Part shown: positions 1-6,406 of the stretch, piece by piece
How the letters are laid out: each line of letters starts with the position of its first letter
How positions within the stretch are numbered: position 1 is the stretch's first letter
NCBI GenBank assembly: GCA_030916665.1
Contig: JAUPWC010000159.1
Coordinates: forward strand, 1 to 9,478
From: Verrucomicrobiota bacterium
Lineage (GTDB): Bacteria > Verrucomicrobiota > Verrucomicrobiia > Opitutales > Opitutaceae
Length of the DNA: 9,478 nt
Direction of reading: 5' to 3'
The notes under the pieces: generated by a model
The model's input: only the letters and a program-made list of their open reading frames with translations
What the model was told of the DNA's origin: nothing
The model's database searches: none
Translations under genes and position numbers: made by a program

Positions 1-11
1 CGTAGGCAGTG

Positions 12-83
12 ACACCGTTGTTTGCTGCTGCAAACCCGGTGTTTGTCCGACGTTCTTGAGCTATGCTCAAAACGTAGGCAAAA
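12..83 (+). repeat. Folded repeat element, copy 1 (candidate structured RNA)
   Basis: Two adjacent helices can be drawn. Helix 1 pairs CACCG (13-17) with CGGTG (37-41) and encloses a 6-bp hairpin GTTTGC/GCAAAC (20-25/30-35) with a TGCT loop. Helix 2 pairs TTTG-CC (42-48, T46 bulged) plus ACGTT (50-54) with AACGT (71-75) plus GGCAAA (77-82), and carries an apical hairpin TGAGC/GCTCA (57-61/65-69). The core GTGTTTGTCCGACGTTCT (39-56) recurs exactly at 6297-6314, and the stems there are changed in a compensatory way. The element ends where the AbiE cassette was inserted. I do not recognise the family. A folded RNA is an inference; a palindromic DNA repeat is the alternative. Confidence 0.7.
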
Positions 84-89
84 GTTTAA
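81..89. repeat. Direct repeat, left copy (probable target-site duplication)
   Basis: AAAGTTTAA is found here and again at 2155-2163, directly outside the two inverted repeats that bound the AbiE cassette. A 9-bp duplication fits the staggered cut of many DDE transposases. Confidence 0.7.
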
Positions 90-113
90 CGGGGTATGCA
101 CTTGACGTAAGCC
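90..113 (+). repeat. Left terminal inverted repeat of the AbiE cassette
   Basis: The core TATGCACTTGACGTAAGCC (95-113) is the exact reverse complement of 2130-2148. The outer part CGGGG matches the other end's AGGGGC with one gap and one terminal mismatch. Confidence 0.75.
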
Positions 114-325
114 GGTGCGCTACAGGAGGCCGCATTTTAGGGAGCGTCGATACTGGCGCCACGCGAACCCATAACCGCTAATGAAAAGCAATGCAATGGC
201 CCGAAAATCAGCTGAATATGAGGTTCAAGATTAAAAGAACACGCCACTTACATTTAATAGGTGTAATTCTCTTCTTTCTTTAATCTATCTGTTGTTATAG
301 TGTATTAAGCAGCAGTTTAACCCGA
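114..325 (+). promoter_or_regulatory. Upstream region of the abiE pair, with a possible promoter and operator
   Basis: No supportable gene lies here. The stretch from about 180 to 325 is clearly AT-richer than the surroundings, as expected of a promoter. A possible -10 is TATAGT (296-301), without a convincing -35 at standard spacing. TTACA (248-252) and TGTAA (262-266) form a short inverted repeat. AbiEi proteins of this class are known to repress their own promoter by binding inverted repeats, so an operator is expected, but this choice of site is weak. No Shine-Dalgarno sequence precedes the ATG at 326. Confidence 0.3.
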
Positions 326-1171
326 ATGAAAAACAACCAACGAACACTCAGTCGAAACGAAGCCACGGTCGTGCTTTCGCTCCGAGAGCAGGGGCGCGAA
401 ATCGTGCTCGCGGCGGACGTGATCAAGCTGATGGGCGCTGAGCGGCCAGCGCGGACGGTGATCCACAGTCTGCTTCGCAAAGGGTGGTTCCTGCGGCTGA
501 CCTCCGGGCGCTACCTGCTTCTTCCGCCGGAGCGCGGCCCTGAAAACCTGGGTGAAAACAATGCCCTCGCGGTTGCCTCCGCCGTGACCACCCCATGCTA
601 CGTCGGTTGGTGGGCTGCGGCCTCTTACCACGGGTTCACAACCCAGAAGCCTGCGTCAGTTACGGTGGCGGCCGGCCGGCACGCACCGATTCGGGTGATT
701 GAGGGCACCGCGATCAGCTTTGTGAGGGTCTCGCCTCGCAAGTTTTTCGGGTTCCAATCCTACGATGTCTACGGCCGGCCGGCGACGATCTCGACGCCGG
801 CCAAGACCGTGGTGGACTGCCTCGACCGTCCGGCGCTGGCCGGCGGCCCAGCCGAGGTGGTGCGGATCGTCCACGGGGCTTCGTTTGACACCTCGGCGGA
901 CGAAGTGGCGGACATGGCCCTGCAGATGAAGTCTACTTCGCTGGTCCAGCGCCTCGGGTTCGTGATGGACCTGGTGGGGTGGAACCTCTCCCCTTCCGCG
1001 CGCGCGAAATTGAAGGCAGCCATCGCGCCATCTGCCCGGAGCGTGTTCGGCCGGGCAATGCCCAAGAAGGGGGACATCGGCTATGTCGCCGCATGGGGCC
1101 TCATTGTCCACGCGAGTCGCTCGGCCCTATTGGCCGACGTGCCCCGCTCGGAAGAAAGGGTTGCGAGCTGA
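326..1171 (+). CDS. abiEi: AbiEi-type antitoxin / transcriptional autorepressor
   Basis: This 281-residue protein is the antitoxin of a type IV toxin-antitoxin pair. Such antitoxins do not bind their toxin; they counter its effect and repress the operon. A winged-helix-like N-terminal domain spans about residues 10-67 (VLSLREQG..., then a basic SLLRKGWFLRLTSGRYLL segment). The C-terminal domain carries the family hallmarks: YVGWWAAASYHG at 92-103 and STPAKTVVDCLDRP at 156-169. Length and motifs are typical and the frame is intact. The stop codon shares one base with the start of the toxin gene (TGATG), so the two are probably translationally coupled. It lies inside an inverted-repeat-bounded cassette, which supports acquisition by transfer. 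Role in phage defence here is inferred from the family. Confidence 0.85.
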   Translation: MKNNQRTLSRNEATVVLSLREQGREIVLAADVIKLMGAERPARTVIHSLLRKGWFLRLTSGRYLLLPPERGPENLGENNALAVASAVTTPCYVGWWAAASYHGFTTQKPASVTVAAGRHAPIRVIEGTAISFVRVSPRKFFGFQSYDVYGRPATISTPAKTVVDCLDRPALAGGPAEVVRIVHGASFDTSADEVADMALQMKSTSLVQRLGFVMDLVGWNLSPSARAKLKAAIAPSARSVFGRAMPKKGDIGYVAAWGLIVHASRSALLADVPRSEERVAS

Positions 1172-2070
1172 TGCTCACGATTGCGCAATTGCGGCAGGCT
1201 GCGGCCCAATCCGGTGCCCGCGACATCGCATTTGTCGAGATCGACGTGATGCTGACGCACCTGCTCCAGCTGTTTCACGAGAGGAATCTCACCACGCAAG
1301 TTGCGTTCAAGGGAGGAACCTATTTGAGGAAGATGGTGTTTGGCCCCAGGGGACGCCTATCAACCGATCTCGACTTCACCTGCCGCACCGACATCTCACG
1401 CGACGACCTTGCCCTGGCGCTTATGGAGGCCTTGGCCGAGCCCTACCATGGACTATCGTTCCATTTTGACCGGAGTAAGGACTGGTATCAGACGGATGAC
1501 GGCTGCGCCGCAAATCCCATTCTGCGGCATGCCGGGAACGCCAAGGGAGTGAAGATAAAGGTCCAAATCAGCACCCGGGAGCGACCGATCATGCCGGTAG
1601 TAGTCAGCCCGCAGGTTGACCAGGGCTACTTTCGGGATCTGGCGTTTTCCCCGGCTGCCATCCCCAGCCTCGCCCTGGAGGAGGTGGTGGCCGAGAAGAT
1701 TCGGGCCGCCAGCCAACGCTCCAAAATTCGCGACCTTTACGACCTATCCGAGGTATCACAGCGACCCCTCCGAAAGGATCTGATACGTTCCCTCGCAGTG
1801 CTCAAGCTGTGGAGCAGCCGTGGGCCAGGACTGGACCTTGCACGGCTTTTGGCGAGGATACGGTCACGGGGCGTCTACGACATGGCGGATCTGAAAAACC
1901 TTCTGCGGCGCGACCAGCATCCGGACCTCGATGGTATGATCGACCGTGTGGTCGCGAACTTTCAGTTCCTTGGCCAGATGACCGATGGGGAGCGCGCCCT
2001 GGCGGCGGATCGTTCGCAGCGTGAACGCGCCTTGGCGGAAACTTTGGCCGCAGGACTGATGGAAGCGTGA
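1171..2070 (+). CDS. abiEii: AbiEii-type nucleotidyltransferase toxin
   Basis: This 299-residue protein belongs to the AbiEii/MenT-like nucleotidyltransferase toxins (DNA polymerase beta fold). Characterised relatives stop growth by transferring nucleotides, for example to tRNA acceptor ends in MenT toxins. The visible motifs are in family order: KGGTYL (47-52), the metal-binding STDLDF (64-69; D66 and D68), a basic VKIKVQIS strand (127-134), and EKIRAASQRSKIRDLYDL (175-192) with K176, R178, R187, D188 and D191. All expected catalytic positions are present, so the toxin looks active. The frame is open upstream to 979, but the ATG at 1171 is chosen because it overlaps the antitoxin stop and gives the normal N-terminus. 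No partner gene follows before the right end of the cassette. Confidence 0.88.
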   Translation: MLTIAQLRQAAAQSGARDIAFVEIDVMLTHLLQLFHERNLTTQVAFKGGTYLRKMVFGPRGRLSTDLDFTCRTDISRDDLALALMEALAEPYHGLSFHFDRSKDWYQTDDGCAANPILRHAGNAKGVKIKVQISTRERPIMPVVVSPQVDQGYFRDLAFSPAAIPSLALEEVVAEKIRAASQRSKIRDLYDLSEVSQRPLRKDLIRSLAVLKLWSSRGPGLDLARLLARIRSRGVYDMADLKNLLRRDQHPDLDGMIDRVVANFQFLGQMTDGERALAADRSQRERALAETLAAGLMEA

Positions 2071-2129
2071 CGCAGAATTGCCCATGGAGTCGGCGCGGGC
2101 TCCGGGGCGTGAAGGCGGCAAATTCGCTT

Positions 2130-2154
2130 GGCTTACGTCAAGTGCATAGCCCCT
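2130..2154 (-). repeat. Right terminal inverted repeat of the AbiE cassette
   Basis: GGCTTACGTCAAGTGCATA (2130-2148) is the exact reverse complement of 95-113, followed by the tip GCCCCT. It begins 59 bases after the toxin stop codon. Confidence 0.75.
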
Positions 2155-2163
2155 AAAGTTTAA
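2155..2163. repeat. Direct repeat, right copy (probable target-site duplication)
   Basis: AAAGTTTAA matches 81-89 exactly and directly follows the right inverted repeat. Confidence 0.7.
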
Positions 2164-2218
2164 GTTGAAGGCACGCGGTCCGTGCCAGAGCGGGGATCGG
2201 GGCTTAAACTTAAACTTT
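2155..2218 (+). other. Long hairpin upstream of the TolC-like gene
   Basis: AAAGTTTAAGTT (2155-2166) pairs perfectly with AACTTAAACTTT (2207-2218). Between them is a second hairpin, GGCACG/CGTGCC (2170-2175/2181-2186) with a 5-nt loop. No U-run follows, so it is not a classic terminator. The left arm contains the duplicated insertion site of the AbiE cassette. The rest of the stretch to 2305 holds no gene and no promoter that I can support. Confidence 0.5.
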
Positions 2219-2305
2219 GCACTTCATCTCGCGGCGCGCTGGGCGCGATGCATTTACTGGTTGCCAAGGCACCGGCTTTGCGACGCCTTGTCAGTCATCT
2301 ATCCC

Positions 2306-3652
2306 ATGAAATTCTCCAGATTGTTGGTGGCGGGTTTGGTGCTGGCCGGCGGTTCTTTCGTCCAGGCTTTCGCGCAGGACGTGGTTACGGTGGAAAAGCT
2401 CTATCCCGAGCTCGATAACATCCTCAAGCAGGCCGTCGCCCAGTCCCCTCGCATGCTCAGCCGCGCGATCGATCTGGAAATTGCGGAGAATGATCGCATT
2501 GCCGCCCGCGCCGGCCTCTTGCCGACAGTCGGTGGTGCTTTCCGCTACTACGAAGCCCGCGAGCGGCGCGCCGATCTCGGGGTGCGGATGAGCGTGCCGA
2601 AGACCTACTACGATTTCAGCATTTCGCAGCCCCTGTATCACTGGGGTGAGCGCATGAACACCGCCCGCATGGGCGAGATCCGGGAATTCATCGCCCAGGG
2701 CAACTACCGCGAGGGCTACCGGCTCTTCGCGCAGGAAGTGCGCAACGCCTACCTGAAGCTTATCGTGGACAAGCTCCGCGCCAAACGCACGGCCTACGCG
2801 CTCGACTACGCCAACAACCAACTCAAGCAGGGCGAGGAGCGTCTGGCCCAGAAGGTCATTTCCGACGGGCAGATGTTTGTCATCCGGATTGATGCCGAGC
2901 GCGCCCAGGTCACGGCCGAGCGCGCGGCCTTTGAGTTCGAAAACGGGCTCGCTTCCTTCGCCCGGCTCACCGGCACGGCATTGCAGGCCGGCGCCGTGCC
3001 GGAAGTGATTCCTTCGGTCACTGATCAGGCGTCCACCCTCAATTCGCTGGTCCAAGGTTATCTGGCGCAGACGGAGCTGCCCAGCTACGAGGCCGTCAGC
3101 CTGCGCAATTCGCTCGATCTCGAGCGGCTGAACCTCGCCAACCACAAGACCCGCCTCAAGCCGAAGTTTTCCCTCGTCGCCGGCGCCAATCAGGATGAGC
3201 AGCGCTACTCTGCCCTCGGCTCCAAATACAAGGTCGATTCCTACTATGCGGGCATCAGCGTCGGTTGGACGATCTTCGACGGTTTCAGCGCGCGCTCGGC
3301 GGTGCGTTCCTCGCTGGCGCGCCTCCGCAACATGGAGAGCGACTATCGCGTGCTGACCGACCGGCTGGCCCAGTTGGCGCAAACCCAGGCCCGCCTCGCG
3401 GGTTTCGCGGCCCGTTCGGCCGCCATCAACAACAAGCTGCTCGAATCCGCGGAAGGCAACCTCTCGGAAAAAACCGAGCAGTTTTCCCGCGGCGCCGTTT
3501 CGCAGGAACAGGTCAGCCTGGCGCAACTGAACCTCTACGACATGCGGCTCACCGCCTACCTTTCCCGCATCGAGTATTTCTCCTATGTCGGTGAACTCCT
3601 CGGCACGGTCCGCGAGGATCCCGTGCTCGCCAACCTCCCGGCCGGAAAATGA
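2306..3652 (+). CDS. TolC-family outer membrane efflux protein
   Basis: This 448-residue protein is an outer membrane channel component. The chosen ATG at 2306 opens a clear signal peptide (MKFSRLLVAGLVLAGG..., cleavage probably after QAFA at about residue 23); the frame is open upstream to 2165 but that part is not signal-like. The mature protein shows the TolC pattern of two long helical repeats with beta-strand segments: AVAQSPRMLSRAIDLEIAEN then LLPTVGGAFRYY early on, and LKPKFSLVAGANQDE with SVGWTIFDGFSARSAVRSS in the second half. Typical length for the family is 420-480 residues. Its stop overlaps the next start (ATGA), so channel and adaptor are made together. No Shine-Dalgarno sequence precedes the start. 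The substrate is unknown. Confidence 0.88.
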   Translation: MKFSRLLVAGLVLAGGSFVQAFAQDVVTVEKLYPELDNILKQAVAQSPRMLSRAIDLEIAENDRIAARAGLLPTVGGAFRYYEARERRADLGVRMSVPKTYYDFSISQPLYHWGERMNTARMGEIREFIAQGNYREGYRLFAQEVRNAYLKLIVDKLRAKRTAYALDYANNQLKQGEERLAQKVISDGQMFVIRIDAERAQVTAERAAFEFENGLASFARLTGTALQAGAVPEVIPSVTDQASTLNSLVQGYLAQTELPSYEAVSLRNSLDLERLNLANHKTRLKPKFSLVAGANQDEQRYSALGSKYKVDSYYAGISVGWTIFDGFSARSAVRSSLARLRNMESDYRVLTDRLAQLAQTQARLAGFAARSAAINNKLLESAEGNLSEKTEQFSRGAVSQEQVSLAQLNLYDMRLTAYLSRIEYFSYVGELLGTVREDPVLANLPAGK

Positions 3653-4785
3653 CCAAACCCGCGGGTTTCTCCTCGTCGCAGCCCTGGCGCTGGCTGCTCA
3701 TCGGCGCCATTCTGGCCGTTGCCGCCTACGTCTATTTCATCGCCCTGCGTCCGGTGGCCGTGGTCTTGCCCGTGGTCCGCGGCCGCGCCGTCAACTCCGT
3801 GCCCGGCAGCGTCGAGGTGAAGGCCGAATCCGTCCTCCCCGTCAAAAGCGAGGCCGGCGGCCGCATCGTCACTTCCTCGCTCAACCCGGGCCGCGTGGTC
3901 ACCAAGAACGAGGTGCTCCTGCAGCTGGACACCGGCGACGTGGACATCGAGATCGAGCGCATCACCAACGATCTGGAGGCCGCGCGGCGCCGCGCCGATG
4001 TCGGCTCCACCATGCGCGCCGAGCGGGACAACAAGCTCGATTCCCTGAACGAACTCGAGCGCCGCGTGAAGGCCGGCGCCTTTTCCGTGGCGGAGTTTGA
4101 GCGCGAGAAGCGCCTCTACCAGCAGCTGGTGCAGCGGGTCGAGCTGGAGGAGGTCAACCTCAAGCTGGGCGTGGAGAATCTGGAGAACGCGTTGCGGGCC
4201 AAGGAGCGCGAAAAGGCGAAGATGACCATCGTGGCGCCGTTCGACGGCGTGATCGCCGAACTGAACATCGCCGGCAAGCCGGGCGAGCTCATCGGCCGCG
4301 ACTTCACCCTCGCGACGCTCATTTCCAAGAGCCGGGTCGTCGAGGCCAAGATCAGCGAGGAAAACTACGCGGGGCTCATCGAGGGCCAGAACGCCGGCGT
4401 CAGCTTCCTCAGCTACGGTCCGCAGCAGTATCGCGCCACGCTCACCAAGAAACTGCCCACGGCCAACGCCGAGACGCAGCGCTACACCATCCATCTCAAT
4501 GTCGAGATCCCCGAGGACAAACTCGTGCCGGGCCTGACCGGCGAGGTCGTCATCGTCATCGGCCAGCGGGACAACCAGATGATCATTCCCCGCCGGGCCC
4601 TTCGTGGCAACCAGGTGATGCTGGTCGAATCCGGCGAGGTGGTCGTCCGCACCGTGGAAGTCGGCTACACCGCGCTGAACGAGGTCGAGATCCTGAAGGG
4701 CGTCGCGGCCGGCGACCTGGTGATCGTCGAGGAACTGGACACCTTCCGCCCCGGTCAACGCGTGCGCACCAAGCAGCTGAACTAG
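3649..4785 (+). CDS. HlyD/MacA-like periplasmic adaptor (membrane fusion protein)
   Basis: This 378-residue protein should link the inner membrane transporter to the TolC-like channel. An N-terminal membrane anchor spans about residues 14-32 (WRWLLIGAILAVAAYVYFI). The biotinyl-lipoyl domain is split, with halves at about 66-98 (VKSEAGGRIVTSSLNPGRVVTKNEVLLQLDTGD) and 191-206 (containing APFDGVIAEL). Between them lies a charged alpha-helical hairpin (about 99-190) that would reach towards the channel. Beta-barrel and membrane-proximal domains follow, including the strand-rich VPGLTGEVVIVIG and IIPRRALRGNQVMLVESGEVVVRTVEVG stretches. It overlaps the channel gene by 4 bp. The TAG stop contributes the first base of an 18-bp palindrome. 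Confidence 0.88.
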   Translation: MTKPAGFSSSQPWRWLLIGAILAVAAYVYFIALRPVAVVLPVVRGRAVNSVPGSVEVKAESVLPVKSEAGGRIVTSSLNPGRVVTKNEVLLQLDTGDVDIEIERITNDLEAARRRADVGSTMRAERDNKLDSLNELERRVKAGAFSVAEFEREKRLYQQLVQRVELEEVNLKLGVENLENALRAKEREKAKMTIVAPFDGVIAELNIAGKPGELIGRDFTLATLISKSRVVEAKISEENYAGLIEGQNAGVSFLSYGPQQYRATLTKKLPTANAETQRYTIHLNVEIPEDKLVPGLTGEVVIVIGQRDNQMIIPRRALRGNQVMLVESGEVVVRTVEVGYTALNEVEILKGVAAGDLVIVEELDTFRPGQRVRTKQLN

Positions 4786-4802
4786 GCCGCGCATGCGCGG
4801 CC
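4785..4802. repeat. 18-bp perfect palindrome at the adaptor gene stop
   Basis: GGCCGCGCATGCGCGGCC is self-complementary and starts on the last base of the TAG stop. It could fold into a hairpin in the transcript, but no U-run follows, so termination is doubtful. It directly abuts the GGAGAAN tract, as the palindromes capping the 7501-7885 element do. Confidence 0.6.
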
Positions 4803-4993
4803 GGAGAATGGAGAATGGAGAATGGAGAAGGGAGAAAGGAGAAAGGACAGTTCCGATGACTCAATCCGAAGGGATCGAGGCTGATGATGCCGGTTGACCT
4901 GAATCCTTCCCCTTTTGTTCTCAGCTCCATGCGCTTCCGCTCGTAATTCCCTTCACCCTTCTCCTCCCTCCCTTCTCCCTCTTCCTTCCTTGT
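4803..4993. repeat. Purine heptad tract and opposing pyrimidine tract (gene-free)
   Basis: Positions 4803-4844 are six tandem heptads of the form GGAGAAN (T, T, T, G, A, A), followed by GGACAGT. About 100 bp later, 4948-4989 is almost pure pyrimidine. GGAGAAGGGAG (4824-4834) and CTCCCTTCTCC (4968-4978) are exact reverse complements, so a stem with a long loop is possible. The middle (about 4852-4947) shows no gene or recognised site. The pyrimidine tract runs up to the permease start and removes any recognisable ribosome binding site. Confidence 0.65.
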
Positions 4994-6240
4994 CCCCGAC
5001 GCTGCGCATAGCCTTCCGCTTCCTCACGGCCAAGAAACGGGCCATGCTGATGAGCCTGTCCTGCATCGTGCTGGGCGTGGGTCTGTTCATCGTCACGCAG
5101 GCGACCACCAGCGGATTCGAGGAGTTCTTCATCAAGACCATCCTCGGCAATGACGGCGCGATCCGGGTGGAGGACCGCATGCAGGACACCATCCGTTCCC
5201 GCGAAGCGGGCGGTCCGGGCGGGGGCACCACGTTCCAGATCCAGCAGAAGGAAGGCCGGAAATACATCGAGGGCATCGAGGAACCGAAGCAGCTCATCAA
5301 GGCGCTGCGGCAGTTCCAGAACGTCCGGGGCGTCTCCGAGGTGCTCACCGGCTCGGCCGTCCTCACGAGCTCGTTCAAGAGCGAAACCGTCAAGCTCTTC
5401 GGCATCGACATCGACAACCACATCACGGTCTCGGAGCTCGGGAAGCAGATCGTGCAGGGCGACTTGAACCACTTCCGCACGAAGCCCGCCGGCGCACTCA
5501 TCGGCAAGGAGGTTGCCGATCGCCTGCAACTCGGGGTGGGGGACTCCTTTCTTTTGGACTCCGCCGGCCAGCTCCGGCGCTACAGTGTTTCCGCGGTCTT
5601 CCAGACCGGAGTCAGTGACATCGACAAGACCCGGATCTACCTGCACCTGCCCGAGACGCGTTCGCAGCTGAAGAAACCGACCGGCGCCAGCTTCATCCAG
5701 GTGAGTGTCTATGACCGTGACCGGGCCGACGAGGACGCTCCCCTGATGGAGGAAGTGCTGAAGCACGGGGTGCGCGAGTGGCAGCGGCGGGAGAAGACCT
5801 GGTTGGAAACCTTCCGCGCGCTGCGCCTGTCGTCGGCCATCACCGTCTCGATGTTTTCGCTCATCGCCGGCCTGGCGATGTTCAACACGCTTGCGATGAT
5901 TGTCATGGAGAAGACCAAGGAGATCGCGATCCTCCGCTCGATGGGCTACACCCGGGAGGACATTTCCCTGATCTTCCTCTGGCAGGCGACCATCGTGCTG
6001 GCGATCGGCTCCATCGTGGGCTGCATCCTGGGCGCCGCCGGCACGTTTGCGGTGTCCCGGATCCCGCTGAACATCACCGGCATTTTCCGGACCAACACCT
6101 TCATCGTGAACTGGTCGCCCTGGCACTACGTGGCGGCGGTGCTGACCGCCGTGGCGATGGTGATGGTGGCCTCGCTCATCCCCGCCCGCCGCGCCGCTCG
6201 GCTGGAGCCCGGCGACATCATCCGGGGGACGTCGACATGA
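4990..6240 (+). CDS. FtsX-fold ABC transporter permease (MacB/LolC-like)
   Basis: This is the membrane subunit of an ATP-driven exporter or lipoprotein-handling complex. The topology is that of the MacB/LolC/FtsX class: a conserved start RIAFRFLTAKKRAML, TM1 at about 19-37, a large periplasmic domain of about 240 residues, then three C-terminal TM helices (about 281-302, 325-350, 378-399) with the cytoplasmic coupling stretch MEKTKEIAILRSMGYT between TM2 and TM3. It ends PARRAARLEPGDIIRG, a family signature. The start is uncertain. TTG at 4990 gives a normal N-terminus of 416 residues; the frame is open to a TTG at 4915 through pyrimidine-tract sequence, and ATG at 5044 would cut conserved residues. 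There is no Shine-Dalgarno sequence. Its ATPase partner is displaced downstream by a four-helix-bundle gene. Confidence 0.85.
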   Translation: MSPTLRIAFRFLTAKKRAMLMSLSCIVLGVGLFIVTQATTSGFEEFFIKTILGNDGAIRVEDRMQDTIRSREAGGPGGGTTFQIQQKEGRKYIEGIEEPKQLIKALRQFQNVRGVSEVLTGSAVLTSSFKSETVKLFGIDIDNHITVSELGKQIVQGDLNHFRTKPAGALIGKEVADRLQLGVGDSFLLDSAGQLRRYSVSAVFQTGVSDIDKTRIYLHLPETRSQLKKPTGASFIQVSVYDRDRADEDAPLMEEVLKHGVREWQRREKTWLETFRALRLSSAITVSMFSLIAGLAMFNTLAMIVMEKTKEIAILRSMGYTREDISLIFLWQATIVLAIGSIVGCILGAAGTFAVSRIPLNITGIFRTNTFIVNWSPWHYVAAVLTAVAMVMVASLIPARRAARLEPGDIIRGTST

Positions 6241-6268
6241 CGTTATCGGGACCATGGAACAAGGAGGA

Positions 6269-6345
6269 GCACTGTTGCCCACTGCTGTGGGCCCATGTGT
6301 TTGTCCGACGTTCTCGGCTGCGAGTGCAGCCGAAACGACGGCAAA
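6269..6345 (+). repeat. Folded repeat element, copy 2 (candidate structured RNA)
   Basis: This has the same architecture as copy 1 at 12-83. Helix 1 pairs CAC-TG (6270-6274) with CATGTG (6294-6299, T6296 bulged) and encloses GCCCAC/GTGGGC (6277-6282/6287-6292) with the same TGCT loop. Helix 2 pairs TTTG-CCG (6300-6307, T6304 bulged) plus CGTT (6309-6312) with AACG (6334-6337) plus CGGCAAA (6339-6345), with an apical hairpin CGGCTGC/GCAGCCG (6315-6321/6326-6332). The 18-nt core 6297-6314 is identical to 39-56. It lies 29 nt after the permease stop and about 60 nt before the four-helix-bundle gene. Confidence 0.7.
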
Positions 6346-6391
6346 GGAGGCCGGGAGACTGGGATTTTCAACGGGCTACAACAAACAACCC

Positions 6392-6398
6392 AAAGGAG
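6392..6398 (+). promoter_or_regulatory. Ribosome binding site deciding the GTG start at 6407
   Basis: AAAGGAG sits 8 nt before GTG 6407. It is a much better context than the in-frame ATG at 6254, whose reading frame would run through the folded repeat. Confidence 0.65.
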
Positions 6399-6406
6399 AT
6401 CGTGTC

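Larger units (their letters stand above)
90..2154. mobile_element. Transposase-less cassette carrying the AbiE toxin-antitoxin pair
   Basis: The 2,065-bp unit begins CGGGG-TATGCAC and ends GTGCATAGCCCCT. Its ends are inverted repeats with a 19-bp perfect core (95-113 against 2130-2148) and one gap nearer the tip. AAAGTTTAA is repeated directly just outside both ends. The cassette contains only abiEi, abiEii, about 210 bp of upstream sequence and a short tail; no transposase or recombinase reading frame is present. This suggests a non-autonomous element (mobile insertion cassette) moved in trans by a related insertion sequence elsewhere in the genome. I cannot assign the insertion-sequence family from the ends alone. 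Confidence 0.72.

Noticed and set aside
181..234. A 17-residue ATG-started frame (MKSNAMARKSAEYEVQD) upstream of abiEi.
   Set aside because: Very short, no ribosome binding site and no recognisable motif; it lies in AT-rich promoter-like sequence.
4785..4802. Palindrome considered as an intrinsic terminator ending the channel-adaptor transcript.
   Set aside because: No U-run follows; a purine tract follows instead, and the permease gene downstream belongs to the same system.
4803..4850. Tandem heptads considered as a CRISPR-like or coding repeat.
   Set aside because: The units are 7 bp without spacers and no open frame of interest uses them.
2291..6282. Long minus-strand frames opposite the export genes (up to about 450 codons).
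   Set aside because: They are frames antisense to well-supported genes, favoured by high GC content, with no domain pattern of their own.
6254..6406. In-frame N-terminal extension of the four-helix-bundle protein from ATG 6254.
   Set aside because: The family domain starts after 6407, a good ribosome binding site precedes GTG 6407, and the extension would be encoded by the folded repeat, whose other copy does not encode it.
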